This document shows, piece after piece, positions 25,688 through 39,037 of a stretch of DNA of 64,000 bases (positions are counted from its first letter, which is position 1; each line of letters begins with the position of its first letter). The notes under the pieces are model-generated. The model was not told where the DNA came from and searched no databases. It saw only the letters and a list, made by a program, of their open reading frames with translations. The position numbers were made by a program, and so were the translations under genes. The stretch is from NCBI GenBank assembly GCA_002104895.1, contig MCFG01000009.1, positions 92,501 through 156,500 of the forward strand, given 5' to 3'. Source of the stretch: Anaeromyces robustus. Taxonomy: Eukaryota; Neocallimastigomycota; Neocallimastigomycetes; Neocallimastigales; Neocallimastigaceae.

Positions 25688-28233
25688 ATGAGTACAAATA
25701 ATGGAGGTAGAGCAAAGGCTACTCTTTTCGTTAGAGGGTTGCCTCATGATGCTACAAATGATCAATTGGAAGCTTTTTTCAGTGAAGTTGGACCAGTTAG
25801 ATCTTGTTTTGTTGTAATGGAAAATTTACCTGAAGATAAAAAAGATATACAAAGACATAATAAAGGTTATGGTTTTGTCCAATATGCAATTCCTGAAGAT
25901 GCTACACGTGCTATTGAAGAATTAAAAAACAAAAAATTTAGAGAAGAAAGAATTTTAAGAATGGAATTAGCTTTAAAAAAAAATTCAAGTACTTCAGAGA
26001 AAAAAATAGCTATAAGCAAGGATCAAGCTGGTATTATATTATTTTATATTTTATATATAATGTTTTTTTTTTATTGTTAATTTTATTATAATAATTTTTT
26101 ATTTTATTAAATATATTTAATATTAAATTATAATTTTAATTTTTTTTTTTTTTTTTAAATATTCTTTAATTATTGATTTACAGCAAAAAATAAAAATATC
26201 AAAAATAAAATTAAGAATTATTCAGTAAGTTATATTTATATATTATAGTTTCGTATTAAATATTAATATATACATATTAATTTTTGTTTTATAAAATCAT
26301 ATATTTATATTTTTTAATTGGAAATTTAAAAAAATTTTTTTTAATAAAAGTCAACTGTTAAACCACGTCTTATTATTCGTAATTTATCATTCTTTTGTAA
26401 AAAACATCATCTTCAAAAAGCTTTTGAAAAATTTGGTACTTTGGATTATATTGATGTCCCAACAAAACCAGGAAGAGAAGATTTAGGTAGAGGTTATGGT
26501 TTTGTAGGATTTATAGATGAAAAAGATGCAGAAAAAGTAATATTCAATTTTAAATTTTATTTTGCAATAAATTTAATAGTTAATTAATTAAAAATATGTA
26601 TTCTATAATTTATGATTATTAACATAAATATTATATATTTTATATTTCATAATAAATTAAAGGCAATGAATGAAATGAATGGTCAAAAAATATTAGGAAG
26701 AACTGTTGCCATCGATTGGTCTGTTCCAAGAGCACTTTATAGACAAATAGAAGAAGAAAATAAACAAAATGAAGATGAAGAAGAAAACGAAGATAAAATG
26801 GAAGTTGACAATGAAAATGATGATGATGGAGAAGAAGAAGATCAAAAAGATGAAAATGATGATGAAAGTGAAGAAGAAGATGATGAAAATGATGACGATG
26901 ATGATGATGAAGCTGAAGAAAGTGAAAGTGATGAAGATGATGATGATAATGATGACGATGATGATGATGAAGCTAAAGAAAGCGAAAGTGATGAAGATGA
27001 TGGTATTAAAGTCATAATGGATGATGATAATGATGATGATGATGATGATGATGATGAAAATGATGATGAAGATGAAAATGATGATGATGATGAAAGTGAT
27101 GATGAAGATAAAAAATATCCAGAAGTTGAAGAAAAGAAAACATTATTTATTAGAAATTTATCTTTTGATACCGAACAAGATAGTCTTTATGAAAAGTAAT
27201 GAATTTTAAAAATATTCATTATTTTAAATTTTATAACTACATAATATATACTTTATTTAATTATTGATAGTTTTTCTTGTTTAAAATATTAATAATCTTT
27301 ATGTAAACTTATAATAATATTTTTATTTATAAATATTTTTTTATAATAATAACATATATAAAATATATATTTATATAAATAATATTTATATTTTCAAAGA
27401 TTTAAAGTATTTGGTCCATTAAATTATGCTAGAATTACAAAGGATTATGAAACTGGTAAATCTAGAGGTACTGGTTTTGTATGTTTCCATAAGAAAGAAG
27501 ATGCTGAAAAATGTCTAAAAGCTTATGAAGAAGCTGAAAAACATGCATATGAATTTGAAGATCAACAACAACAAAAAGGTAAAAAAAAGGAAAGTACTAT
27601 TCATTCAGTTTTAAGACCAGAACCTATGTTAAATGATGCTACTGCACCATTTATTCTTGATGGAAGATTTTTAAAGGTGAATATTGCTGTTAGACGTGGC
27701 GAAGCTGAACAATTAATTAATGCTACAAAAACAAGAAAACGTAAAGAAGATACTCGTAATATGTACTTAATTAGAGAAGGTGTTATTTTCCCTGATTCAG
27801 ATTTAGGTAAACAAATTAATCAATCTGAACTTAGTAAAAGAATAACATCCTATACTAGCAGAAAGCAAATGCTTGCTAAGAATCCAAATTTATTTATTAG
27901 TAAAACCAGATTAAGTATTAGAAATTTAATAGCTAGTATTGATGATAAAACTTTAAAACAAAAAGCAAGAGAAAGTGTTATTGGCTTTTGGAAAGATGTT
28001 CAAAATAATAAAAGAAAAACTTTAGAAGATTATGTAATTGAAGAAGAAAAAAGTAGTGGTAAGGGTGTTCCAGGTCTTAAGAGAAAGATTGTTATTAAAC
28101 AAGTATGGAATATAATTTATTTCTTATATTTAATTATAAATTTTTAAAAACATTTATAATAAAATTTTATATTATTATTATTTATTTATTAATTTATTAA
28201 TTTATTAATTTACTAATTTACTAATTTACTAAT

Positions 28234-28296
<63 letters not shown>

Positions 28297-29121
28297 TTCT
28301 TTTAATATTAAATATATATGATATATATATATTAATTTATTTATATTAAATGTTTTTTCTTTTCATTAAATAAGGCAAAAATTTTAAGATCAAAAGATCG
28401 TATTGATAATGAAACTAAATTAGGTCGTTCTAAAGGTTGTGGTTTTGTTGAATTTGGATCTCACGCTGATGCTTTAGCTTGTTTACGTTATATGAACAAT
28501 AATAATAAAATCTTTGAAGGTATGTCAAAACGTACTCCAATTGTTGAATTTGCTGTAGAAAATCGTATTATATTAAAACGTCGTGAAGATCGTATGAATA
28601 GAAAGAATAAAAGAGAACAATTAGCAAAGGCCAATAATGAAGATGAAAATACTGTAAATCTTCTTAATAACGGTAAACGTAAAAGAAATGAAGAGAAAAA
28701 AAATAAGAAAAATAAAAAGAATAATGAAAATAAAGATAATACTGAAGATCCACCATCCAAAAAACAAAAAATAGATGAAAACTCAACAAATGAAAGTAAA
28801 AAGAGTAAGAAAAATAAGAAAAATAAGAAAAATAAGAATAAAAAGAGTGATTCTAAATCTGAATCTTCTGATAAACTCGAAATTGTTGAAAAGAAGACCG
28901 AAACAACTTTAATAGGTGAAAAAACTAAAGAAAAGAAGGATAAAAAGAATAAGAAAGCAAATAAAAAATCAAAACGTGAACAAAAAGAAGCTAAAGAAGA
29001 CAAACAATTTAATGATTTAATTAAACTCCATGGAAAGAGTAATTTAGTTAAAGGTAATTCAGAATCATCATCTCTTCTTAAAAGTACTGATTTCTCTGGT
29101 ATGAAAAAGTGGTTTGAATAA
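25688..29121 (+). CDS. NOP4: Nop4/RBM28-type nucleolar protein with four RRMs
   Basis: Six exons, 25688-26030, 26184-26224, 26351-26536, 26663-27195, 27400-28102 and 28375-29121, join in frame into about 850 residues. RRM1 (about 10-95) has TLFVRGLPHDAT and KGYGFVQY. RRM2 (about 132-212) has RLIIRNLSF and RGYGFVGF. A long Asp/Glu-rich stretch (about 220-345) separates it from RRM3 (about 350-475, TLFIRNLSFD, RGTGFVCF, with a Lys/Glu/Gln insertion). RRM4 (about 535-665) has TRLSIRNL and KGCGFVEF. The C-terminus is strongly Lys-rich. This order, with the acidic block between RRM2 and RRM3, matches yeast Nop4/Nop77 and human RBM28, which act in 60S pre-ribosome assembly in the nucleolus. Exon 2 is only 41 nt. 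Splicing of exon 4 into exon 5 falls inside RRM3. Confidence 0.9.
28182..28297. repeat. intronic (TTTA)n in Nop4/RBM28 intron 5
   Basis: TTTATTAA/TTTACTAA variants pass into perfect (TTTA)n inside the last intron, 28103-28374. This simple repeat is also found in several other introns and spacers of the window. Confidence 0.85.
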
Positions 29122-30999
29122 TTTGAAACGTTTTTTATCACTTTTATTTTATTTTTTTTTTTTTTAATTTTATTACTATGATAATAATATTATTATTTTA
29201 ATATTTAATATCATAATAATTTGAATTAAAAAAAAAAAAAATTTTTTTTTAAATAGCATAATTATATCTAATTTAAAATTTTTAATTTAGTTCATTTTGA
29301 TTATTATTATTATTATTATTATCTTTTTAGTAGAAAAAAATTTTTTATAATATTTCCGTTTAATTATTTTTATATTATTTTGTTAATTTATTTTATAGAT
29401 TTATATATTTATTTAATCATTAAATTTTTAATTTTTATTTTTTCTATATAATCAATAAGTGAATATTTCTTTTTTTTTTTTATTTTAAAGGCAATAATTT
29501 TTTTTTATTATTATTATTAATTTTCGAAATAATAATTTATTGCAATAAATATAACAAAATAAAATAAATATATAATAAAAATATTTATATAATAATAATA
29601 TTAATATAATAATTATATTCATAATTATTTATACAAAATGAAAAAGAAATATTATTTATGATTTAAATTTTTTTAAAAAAAAAAAAAAAAAAAAAGCATA
29701 ATTTGTTACTAATATATAAATATTTATTATTAAAATAAAAAGGTGAATTATTATATTAATTATTGATAATATTCTTTTATTAAAAAAGCATAATTTGTTA
29801 CTAATATATAAAGAAAAGGAAAAAAATTTTTTATTATATTTATTATACAAAATGAAAAAGAAATATTATTTATGATATAAATTTTTAAAAAAAAATAAAA
29901 GCATAATTTGTTACTAATAAATACAATAAAAAAAAATTTTTTTTTATTGTATTTATTATTAGAATAGAAAGGTGAATTATTATATTAATTATTAAATGAT
30001 GATATTCTTCTATTAAAAAAATATATCATAAAGATTTTTTAATTATTTTTTTATTTTAAATCTTTACTACTATCCAATAGAATTTACAGTTTTTAAATGT
30101 AACACAAATCATAGAATAATTAGTATAAATATTAAATTTTAAATTGAGTATTATTATCATCATAGTTATTATTTCAATGTAATGTAATTAATAAATATTA
30201 AAATACTAGTATAAAATAAGATTATATATAAATTATGAAACTTAATTATTTTTTTTTATATGGATATATAATAACTAAATTACTAACAGCATAGAACAAA
30301 TAAATAATTAAAGTATAATAATTTATATTTTTTCTCTATTTAAATGGTATAATTAAGTATTTCATATATGATTTATTATCCATTCAGAATTATATTGATA
30401 ATGATGATATAGTTAATAATAACAATTATAAAAAAGATATTTTATATAATAATATTAAAGAATGTACTATTTTATAAAATATATATATATATATTTTATA
30501 ATTTAATAATAAATTGACTTAAATATTACAATATATAAGTATAAAATATTATTGATAAAGTTTATTATAGAATTTTTAATATTTATTTTATATAAAATAA
30601 GAAGCAATATATAGAATTATAGGATTAGAAAATGTTTATTATAAAGATAAGAAAATTAATTTAAATATATTTTATTGTTACACAAGATATATTAAATTTT
30701 TAATAATATTATTTCATAATTTATTCAAAAATCTTATTAACTTATTTTTGTCTATTTTTTATAATATATTTATATATATTTTTATTATAAAATAATAAGT
30801 AAATATATATAATATTTATTAAATAAATAAATTTAAAAATATATAAATAATACATATTAATGTAAAATAATGAAATTATATCATATTATATGTATTTTAA
30901 TATATTATAAAAATTGAAAGGTAATATATAATATATAATATATTGTAGAATAATGGTATTGTATTTTACAATTCTATATTATTTTAAAATAATATATGA
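29122..30999. other. intergenic spacer with a ~214-bp tandem duplication
   Basis: AT-rich sequence downstream of the Nop4/RBM28 gene. A duplicated block lies at about 29632-29845 and 29846-30020. Both copies carry the string AAAATGAAAAAGAAATATTA, a GCATAATTTGTTACTAATA string and AGGTGAATTATTATATTAAT. A third GCATAATTTGTTACTAATA lies inside the first copy near 29788. The rest is featureless A/T. Confidence 0.65.
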
Positions 31000-31008
31000 A
31001 TCCTTTTA

Positions 31009-31572
31009 CTGAGTGTAGCATTTCGGCAATGTACATGAAATTTTTTGCATTGACAGGTCCTTTACGCCACATTTCATATTTTAAATTTATATAAATATTT
31101 TTGACGCCACATTTATATAAAAATTTTTTAAGAGAGTTTATATACTAGTACTTGTATATTAAAACATTTCTTATTTATTTCATAATTTAAAGAATTATAA
31201 ATATAAATTTTAAATTTCACTTAATATTTTATTTATTTCATAATTTAAAGAATTATAAATATAAATTTTAAATTTCACTTAATATTTTTTTTATTTCATA
31301 ATTTAAAGAATTATAAATATAAATTTTAAATTTCACATAATATTTTATTTATTTCATAAGTTAAATAAAAAAAAAAAAAGAAATATTAATAAAAAGAAGA
31401 TACCACTAATAAATTGGTTTCATAAATCAATAATAAATAAAATATTGATTTTAATAATATAATAAATTTTTTATTTATTTATTTTATAAGCCACAATATA
31501 ATACATTTAAATAATACGTTATTTTAATGCGCGATACATTTACGAAATACATTGCCGAAATGCACACTTCCC
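31009..31572. mobile_element. Mutator-like MITE (564 bp) with TIRs and a 9-bp target-site duplication
   Basis: The left end at 31018-31033 (GCATTTCGGCAATGTA) is matched perfectly and inverted at 31548-31563, and the ends pair imperfectly out to the borders. The element is flanked by the same nine bases, ATCCTTTTA, at 31000-31008 and 31573-31581. A 9-bp duplication is typical of Mutator-like elements. There is no transposase frame inside, so it must be non-autonomous. The interior carries two ACGCCACATTT copies (31064 and 31104) and a 58-bp tandem array at about 31174-31364. The TIR bases are distinctly GC-richer than the surroundings. Superfamily assignment rests on duplication length only. 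Confidence 0.75.
31174..31364. repeat. 58-bp tandem repeat, three full copies plus a partial, inside the MITE
   Basis: The string CATAATTTAAAGAATTATAA recurs at 31181, 31239 and 31297, and a diverged partial copy (CATAAGTTAAA) begins at 31355, all exactly 58 bp apart. Copies 1 to 3 are almost identical. Subterminal or internal tandem repeats of this sort are common in MULE-derived MITEs. Confidence 0.85.
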
Positions 31573-31594
31573 ATCCTTTTATATTATAAAGGTC

Positions 31595-31681
31595 AATTAT
31601 AAAATATTAAATAATTGCAAAAATTAACATATTTTTGTTAAATATGTTAATTTTTGCAATTATTTATAATATTTTATAATT
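31595..31681. repeat. long hairpin next to the MITE
   Basis: Arms 31595-31634 and 31640-31681 are complementary apart from a 2-nt indel, with a 5-nt loop. The hairpin starts 14 bp beyond the right target-site duplication of the MITE. Transcription would give a near-perfect stem of about 40 bp. Confidence 0.85.
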
Positions 31682-33338
31682 ATATTTTTATTGAAAATAT
31701 TGAAAAAAAAAATATAAATCATATTACATGATTTACATCTAACGTAAACAATTTCAACTATTGATATAAATTTATTCATAATAAATTTTTATAATAAAAT
31801 TTCAATTCGTTTATATATTTTAATATTGAATTATACTCTAATATATAGCATATTTACACATTTCCTGTATTAGTAATATTAAATCTTTATACATATTAAA
31901 TATATTTAATAAACTTTTATATATAAATCTTGTACTTAATAGAATACACAAATATATAACGGCTAATTAAAATTATATATAAATAATATATTATATATAT
32001 TATTCTATATATTTTAATTAATTTATATCAAAAGTATAATATATATAATACAAAATTTATTTTATTATATATAACTTAATATATTATTCTATTATTCAAT
32101 ATAGTTTAAATATTTTTCAAAAATTTTTTTAAGGATTAATATTTTTGATTCATATTAATATATATTTATATATATTCATATACATTCATATATATGTTAA
32201 GTATTGTTTAAAATATTCTTTTTTATTTAATAAATTCTCATAATATATTATTTATTATATTTTTATTGTTCCTAATATTTATTATTATAATTTTTGTATT
32301 ACAAAAGTTATAACTACGATATGTATAATTACTAAATATATAGTAACATATATAGTAAATATTGTTTTTTATAATAAATTTTTTTCTATTTTATTATTTT
32401 ATTATTTTATATTTACCTTTCCTTTTACTTCCAATTTACATTTTTTTTTTTTTTTATTTTTATTATATTTATATTCATAATTATTTAAAACTCAATAATT
32501 TTAATATTTTATATAAATATATTATTATTGTTTTAAATATCATATATATCATAATATCAATATATTATAAGATTTTTTTTTCTTCATTTTTTTTTAATAA
32601 TTTAGATAATATATCTATAAAGAAAAAAAAGTTATTGATATTAACTATTTTTATATTTTTATCAATGATAAGATCATATATTTAATAATATTTAACGAAA
32701 TATCATAAGCATATTTTATTAAATTTTTAAAACTTTAAGGAAGCAAAGAGAAAAAAGAAATATATATTTATGGATATATAATTTTTTTTTTTTCAACCTG
32801 AAAGTATTTATCAAAGAAAACAATATTTTTTTTTATTTAAAAAAAATAAAAATAAAAATTAAGAATTTACATATTTTAGCAATATTTATATAATTTAAAT
32901 CAAATAATTTAACTTTTAAGTGATAAACAAGTAAGTTAAAAATAAATTATTAAGTAATATTTTTAATCTAATAAAGTCATCATTTTTTAAAATTTTATTT
33001 GTAATTCTTACAAATATAATTGTATTTTTATTTTACATCCAAAATTAAATATTAACTATTTTGTTATTTACAATATATTGTTACATTTTTAATATTTAAA
33101 TTTAAATGTAACAATATATTGTAAATAACAAAATAGTTAATATTTGTTTAAATATATATAAATTTCATTTTTTTTCTTTTTTATTTTTTTTTTTTTTCAA
33201 AACAATAAAATAAATATGAAACATTTTAATAAATCTTATCAAAGATTTATTAAAAGTTATATATAAATGTTCTAAATAATTCGAAATATTAATTTCCATA
33301 TTAATAAATAATTTTTTTAAATTATATATAATTATAGA
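31682..33338. promoter_or_regulatory. upstream region of the RBMS-like gene
   Basis: AT-rich spacer expected to contain the promoter and leader of the gene at 33339. Its one striking structure is the perfect 42-bp inverted repeat at 33047-33145, listed separately. Open frames around 32362-32685 are low-complexity Phe/Tyr/Ile runs and are not called as genes. Confidence 0.55.
33047..33145. repeat. perfect 42-bp inverted repeat with 15-nt loop
   Basis: Bases 33047-33088 are exactly complementary to 33104-33145, and the 15 bases between them form the loop. The arms start AAATATTAACTATTTTG. The structure ends 193 bp before the start codon of the RBMS-like gene, so it lies in its promoter or 5' leader. 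It is too long and perfect to be a chance product of AT richness. Confidence 0.9.
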
Positions 33339-36300
33339 ATGAATTTTGATTCATCTTTAACAGATTCGAAATCAACTAATACAAATTCAAATCTTGAAAA
33401 TATAAAACATTCGAAATCAACACCAAGTGATTTTTTATCCAAAACAAGTCCAGTTACTTCATCTTCAGAAAATGTTAAAAATATTGTAAATTTAAATGCC
33501 ACTGGTACTAATATTAATAATGTACCAGTATTAGATGCTTCACCATTAAATTTACCTACAAAAACACCAACTCCTGATGATATTTTATTTAGATCTCATG
33601 CTATTTCACATTCTAATCATCGACCACATCCACAGGCTCTTCGCGAACTTTCAGCAATTGTCAATGGTATGGGAATGAACAATGGATTAAATGTAAATAA
33701 TGGAATAAATGGTGGTATAGGAATAGGAAATTCTATGGTTGGTAATATTAATCCTTTAGATAAAAAGTTTATAAAAGAAAAAACTTCTGAAGAATACAAT
33801 TTATTTAATAATAGAAATTTTTCAAATTCAAATTTACCTCTTAATAACAATAACAACTGGCCACCATTACAATGGAATAATTATAATAATCAAGGTTCAG
33901 TTTCAATGAATTCAACTTCATTTAGTATTATTAATCAAAATATTAATCCAAATCCAAATAACAATAATTTAGTAAATAATACAAATACGGGAATTAAACC
34001 AGATAGTAATAATGATAATATAAGTTCTACTAAAAATAATACTAATAATGAAGAAAAAGAAACTAATGGTTCAGATTCTGTAGCAACTTCTACTATTACC
34101 ACTACACTTACCACTACTTCTATAACTACAACAACAGTAGGACCAACAAATAATATTTCTGCTTCTTCTACATTAACAACTACTTCTACTTCATTGACTA
34201 CTTCACCAGCAGGATTAAATAATAATACTACATCAACTAATACTGCTACAAATCTTCATATTCCATCATTATTTAACACAAACTCAAAATCATTTTCTCC
34301 GTTGGTTAATGAAAAAAATAATACTAAAGTTGAGACACCTGTTTTGATGCATTCCGATTCTAATATTACACTAATTAATAGTAGTAATAGCTTAAATGGA
34401 AATGTAACTATGTCAAATAATATTACCATTAATAATCAAACACCGTTAATTAATCAGTTCTCGAAATTGTCTTTAGAAACTTCAACATTAAATAAACCTT
34501 CTACTTCACCAAATATTTATAATAATATATTCTTTAATAATGATTCAGATCAAAATAATATGTTCCATGGATCACCAGTTAATAATAACAGCTCATCACA
34601 AATATTAAGACATAACTCCTTGCCTGTATCAAGTAATACATCATTATTAATTAGCACTGAAAGAGAAAGTGATATTTCTCATTTGAAAAATGATATTGAT
34701 TTATTAATTCGTTCGTCACAATTAAAATTTGAAGATTTAATTAAATATAAAGGTATGTTAAAAATATTAAAAATAGAATTTTAAAGATTTATTTATTTTT
34801 TAATTAGTAACAACTAAATTTATTAACACTTTTTTTTTTTTTTTTTTTTTTGATTAATTCAAATAAAAAATTTTTATATTTTTTATTATTATTATTAGAC
34901 AAATTAAGCAATCCAAATTTACCAACAGATGCTTTAAATCATATAAAGAAAGAATTATTTATTCAAGGATGGTATCAACATGCATATTACAGTATAAGAA
35001 AAATAAAAGATAGACTTCAAGATATTTTCAAATTGAATCCAAGTGTATGGATGGTAGATATAGATATTTATATTACAGGTGATATTGATATTACCTTATA
35101 TTATTTCAAACTTCATATTCATACATGTTATGATTTAAAAAATTGTATTGTTACAGAATGGCATGGCAACCGTTACACTGAAATTTCAAATTGGTGGGCC
35201 AGTGCTAGTTTATTATTTAACCAAATATTATTATTATTTAAATTAAGTGAAACTACAATGATTAAGCCACTTGTAAGTAAAGTACATTTAGAAGATAAGT
35301 CTTCTATGATTGAAGATGAAATTAGAAGTTCAAAATCAGTTGATGAAAATCTGTTAAGTTTCTCAAAGAAAATTCAAGCTATTGGAAGAAAAGGTAGTGT
35401 AGTTAATCATGGATTAAATCCTTTATCATCAAATTTATCCAATTTAAATTCAAGTAGTAATATTACTAGTCCTTTAGCTACATCTTCAACCGTAATTGAT
35501 TCAGAAGAGGTTGAAAATTTCAATGATGAATTAGTTTTAAGTGAAAGCGTTCTACCAGTTGGATTGACAACATCTTCTAATTCTTCAATTATTTCAACTG
35601 TTCCAAATACTACGCCACCAACATTATCTTTTGCAGCTAATGGAAGTGTTAAATTCCCATATCCGGGAACTAACATTTATATTCGTGGTTTACCAATAAA
35701 TACTACTGATGAAAGTTTATACAATTTATGTATAAGGTAAAATATATGTTTAAAAATTATATATATGTAATGTTTAAATATTTATTTTTATAAGATTTAT
35801 TTTAAAAATTAAAAAATATAACCAATTTAGACGTCATAATTACTTATTTATTTATTTTTCAATTTTATATTAGATGGGGTAAGATTATTTCATCTAAAGC
35901 AATCGTAGATATGAGAACTAATGAATGTAAAGGTTTTGGTTTTGTCATGTATGAAACTGAAGATGAAGCTCATACTGCTTTAAGTGAATTAAATAATTTA
36001 GGTTATCATGTTTCATTCGCAAAATCTTTAACCCATGCTTCACAAGAATCTTACAGTAGTAAATTAAAGAATTTAGAAGATTTAACTTCCATGAATATTT
36101 ATATTTCTAATTTACCATTAGACTATGATAATGATAAATTACTTGAATTATTTAGTGATTTTAAGGTTCTTTCTCACAGAATTTTAAAGAATGCCGATGG
36201 AACAAGTCGTGGTGTCGGTTTTGCAAGATTCGGATCTAGGGAAATTGCTCAACATGTTATTGATTTATTTAATAATGTAACTTTAAAGGGTGCCAAGTAT

Positions 36301-36513
36301 CCATTACAAGTTAGATTTGCTGATAGTATTGCTCAAAAGAAATTAAAAAATCAAGTTGCCACTAGTCGTAAAAGAAAAGATTCAATTAGAGAACAACATT
36401 CACCATCATTCAATAATAATTATAAAAAATTGGACGATTTTGATGCCACTTCCACTACAAAGAGTGAATCTGAATTTGAATTTGATAGAACTCAAAATTC
36501 TCAAACTTTTTAA
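33339..36513 (+). CDS. RBMS/MSSP-type tandem-RRM RNA-binding protein with long Asn/Ser/Thr-rich N-terminus
   Basis: Three exons, 33339-34752, 34899-35736 and 35874-36513, join in frame into about 963 residues. Exon 1 is low-complexity Asn/Ser/Thr sequence ending in a short helix. Exon 2 starts with a conserved-looking segment (about 472-590) rich in Trp/Tyr, with GWYQHAYYSIRKIKDRL and WHGNRYTEISNWW; I do not recognise it. RRM1 (about 732-800; NIYIRGLPINTTDESL, CKGFGFVMY) is split by intron 2. RRM2 (about 818-895; MNIYISNLPLDYDNDKL, TSRGVGFARF) follows closely. The wording of both RRMs and their tight spacing match the metazoan RBMS/MSSP family of single-stranded nucleic-acid-binding proteins. 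Role in mRNA stability or translation is inferred from family. The first ATG is used because nothing in frame extends upstream. Confidence 0.85.
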
Positions 36514-36719
36514 AAATTATGAAATGAAAATGTGTAAAAAGAATACGTAGAAATTATATTATTATAATAAATTTAATATAAAAAGTTTAGTATTTATTTT
36601 TAAGAAATAGTATAAGTGAAAAAGAAAAAAAAAAAAAAAAAGTTATTTTAAATTAATAATATTTATATCAATAATTTCAATAAGAAAGTCAAAATAATTA
36701 AAAAATATTATTCATTATT

Positions 36720-36753
<34 letters not shown>

Positions 36754-38998
36754 AAAAGATAATTGATGTTATTTATATATAATATCAAAATTAATATATT
36801 TATTAATTAATATTATTCAATTCTTAAAATATTTAATATTTACAATAAATTATGAAAGTATCTTTAGAAAAATAAATTAAAAAATAAAGCTAAAATAAAA
36901 GTTAATAAGTAATAGGTAAAAATATAAAAGAATTGAAATAAATAGCAAATCAAAAAGGGATATTATATATAAATACAAAACATATATATTTAGTAAATAT
37001 TAACATTTATATAAATTGAATTATAAAATTCATGATATATTTACAATATTAAAAGTATATTTAATAAGACAATGGTAGTAAAAATATTTAATTAATTCAT
37101 TTTTTTATATGTATGGAAAAATTATATAATACAACGTAATTTATTAAGAAAAGAATTTTTTACATTAAAAAAAAACAAAAAATTAAAATTATCATATTTA
37201 TCAAATTATAACTATTTATTTTATGACATGCAAAACTATGACAAAACAATAAACAGAAATTTTTTTTTTCAATCTTATTAGTATATGAAATAACTATATA
37301 ATAATACATTTACTAATTGTATACTTTTTTTGAAATATTATAATCATTCTATTATTTACAATCATTTGAAATATAAATAAAAAATCAGTAAAATTCATCA
37401 AAATTGCATATCATATCATTGATATATATATAAATAAACAACACATAAATACACGAATATATATAAAAAAAATGAAATACATATAAAAAAAAATAATAAT
37501 AATACATATAATAAAATCATATATAAAAAGCATATATACTCAGATAATAAGAAAAAATAATACAAAATAAAATCAACTCAATAAAAATAAGAATAACATG
37601 AAGGAATAATAATAATGATAATGATAAATTAAACAGAATGAGATAAAAGCGTAATTTTTTTTAAATTATACTATCTTTTTTATTTCAATTTGTTTATTTA
37701 TTATTATATATACAAATTTTTTAAATATCTCTATTTTTTTTTTTTTTATATTATTTTTTCATTAATCATAAATATAATGAACATCATATAATACATAAAT
37801 AATACTTATTTAATTAAGACGATTATTTTTGTCTTAATTATATGTTTCATAAATATTATTGGTAGTTTTTTTTATAATAAAGAAAAAAATTAAAATAAAA
37901 TTAAACAGTAATTATAATAAAAACAAATAAGTTTAAAAAATTTTTCATTTTAAATTATAAACAGTAATAAATTGTTTTTTTTTTTATAATTTCGATATTT
38001 CCATCAATTAACATCATCAACATATAATTAATAAACCATTTGGTAACAACATAGTAATTATAATAATACAATAAAATAAAAAAATAAAAAATTAAAAATT
38101 TACAAAACAAACAATAATAATAAATAAATAAATAAATAAATATAATAAAAAAAAACAATAAAAATGTAATAAAACAATCAAATAAAACAAAACAAAGCAT
38201 AATAATAGTAAATCAAATCAAATCAAATCAAATAAAATAAAATAACAAATAAATAAAATAAAATAACAAAAAAAAAAAAAAATAAAATAAAATAAAATAA
38301 AAAAATAAAAAATAAAAAATAAAAAATAAAAAATAAAAAATAAAATAAAACAAATAAAAATAAAATAATAAATAAATAAATTAAATAAATAATAAAAGGA
38401 AAAATAATTAGTAATAGCTATAGCTTATTAGTGCAAAGGCAAAATATTTACTTAAATAAAAATTAAGATAAATTATTATAGATATTATAATTATTATTTT
38501 TCTTAAACTTAAATTCTTATCAATTATTCTGTCATAGACTATAAATATTTTTTTTAAATAATAACTTTTTTTTTTTTTAAATAAAATAAACTATATAAAT
38601 TTTTTGAAATTAATTAAAAAGTGTGTTTTTTTTTTTTTCATTTTTTTATTCTTTATTTTTATTATATTTTTATTTTTTTTTTTTTCAATAGTTTTACAAT
38701 CTGAATTTTTGTGTTACCCAATATATTTTATTATAAAATAATAAATATTGACTTATATATATTAATATGAATATATGTCACGTGAAAGATATAAATATGG
38801 TGGCGAAAAATAATATAACATAATTTATAAAGTATAAAAAATAAACTATTATTAAAAAAAATACAGAATTCAATTAACTGTGAAATATTTCAAATTTTTT
38901 TTTTTTTAGTTTTATTTATATACTTGAAAATATTTTAAAAAAAAAAAAATAATAATATTATTAATAAAACAGTAATATTAATTATAATATTAATAATA

Positions 38999-39037
<39 letters not shown>

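Noticed and set aside
28488-29141. 217-aa Phe/Leu/Ser-rich minus-strand frame
   Set aside because: It is antisense to the Lys-rich tail of the Nop4/RBM28 protein.
32362-32685. 107-aa Phe/Tyr/Ile-rich frame as a small membrane protein
   Set aside because: Composition equals that of random A/T sequence, with no splice partners or motifs.
38779-38784. CACGTG E-box-like site
   Set aside because: It lies in a convergent spacer about 0.9 kb from any 3' end, with no promoter expected; a single 6-mer is weak evidence.
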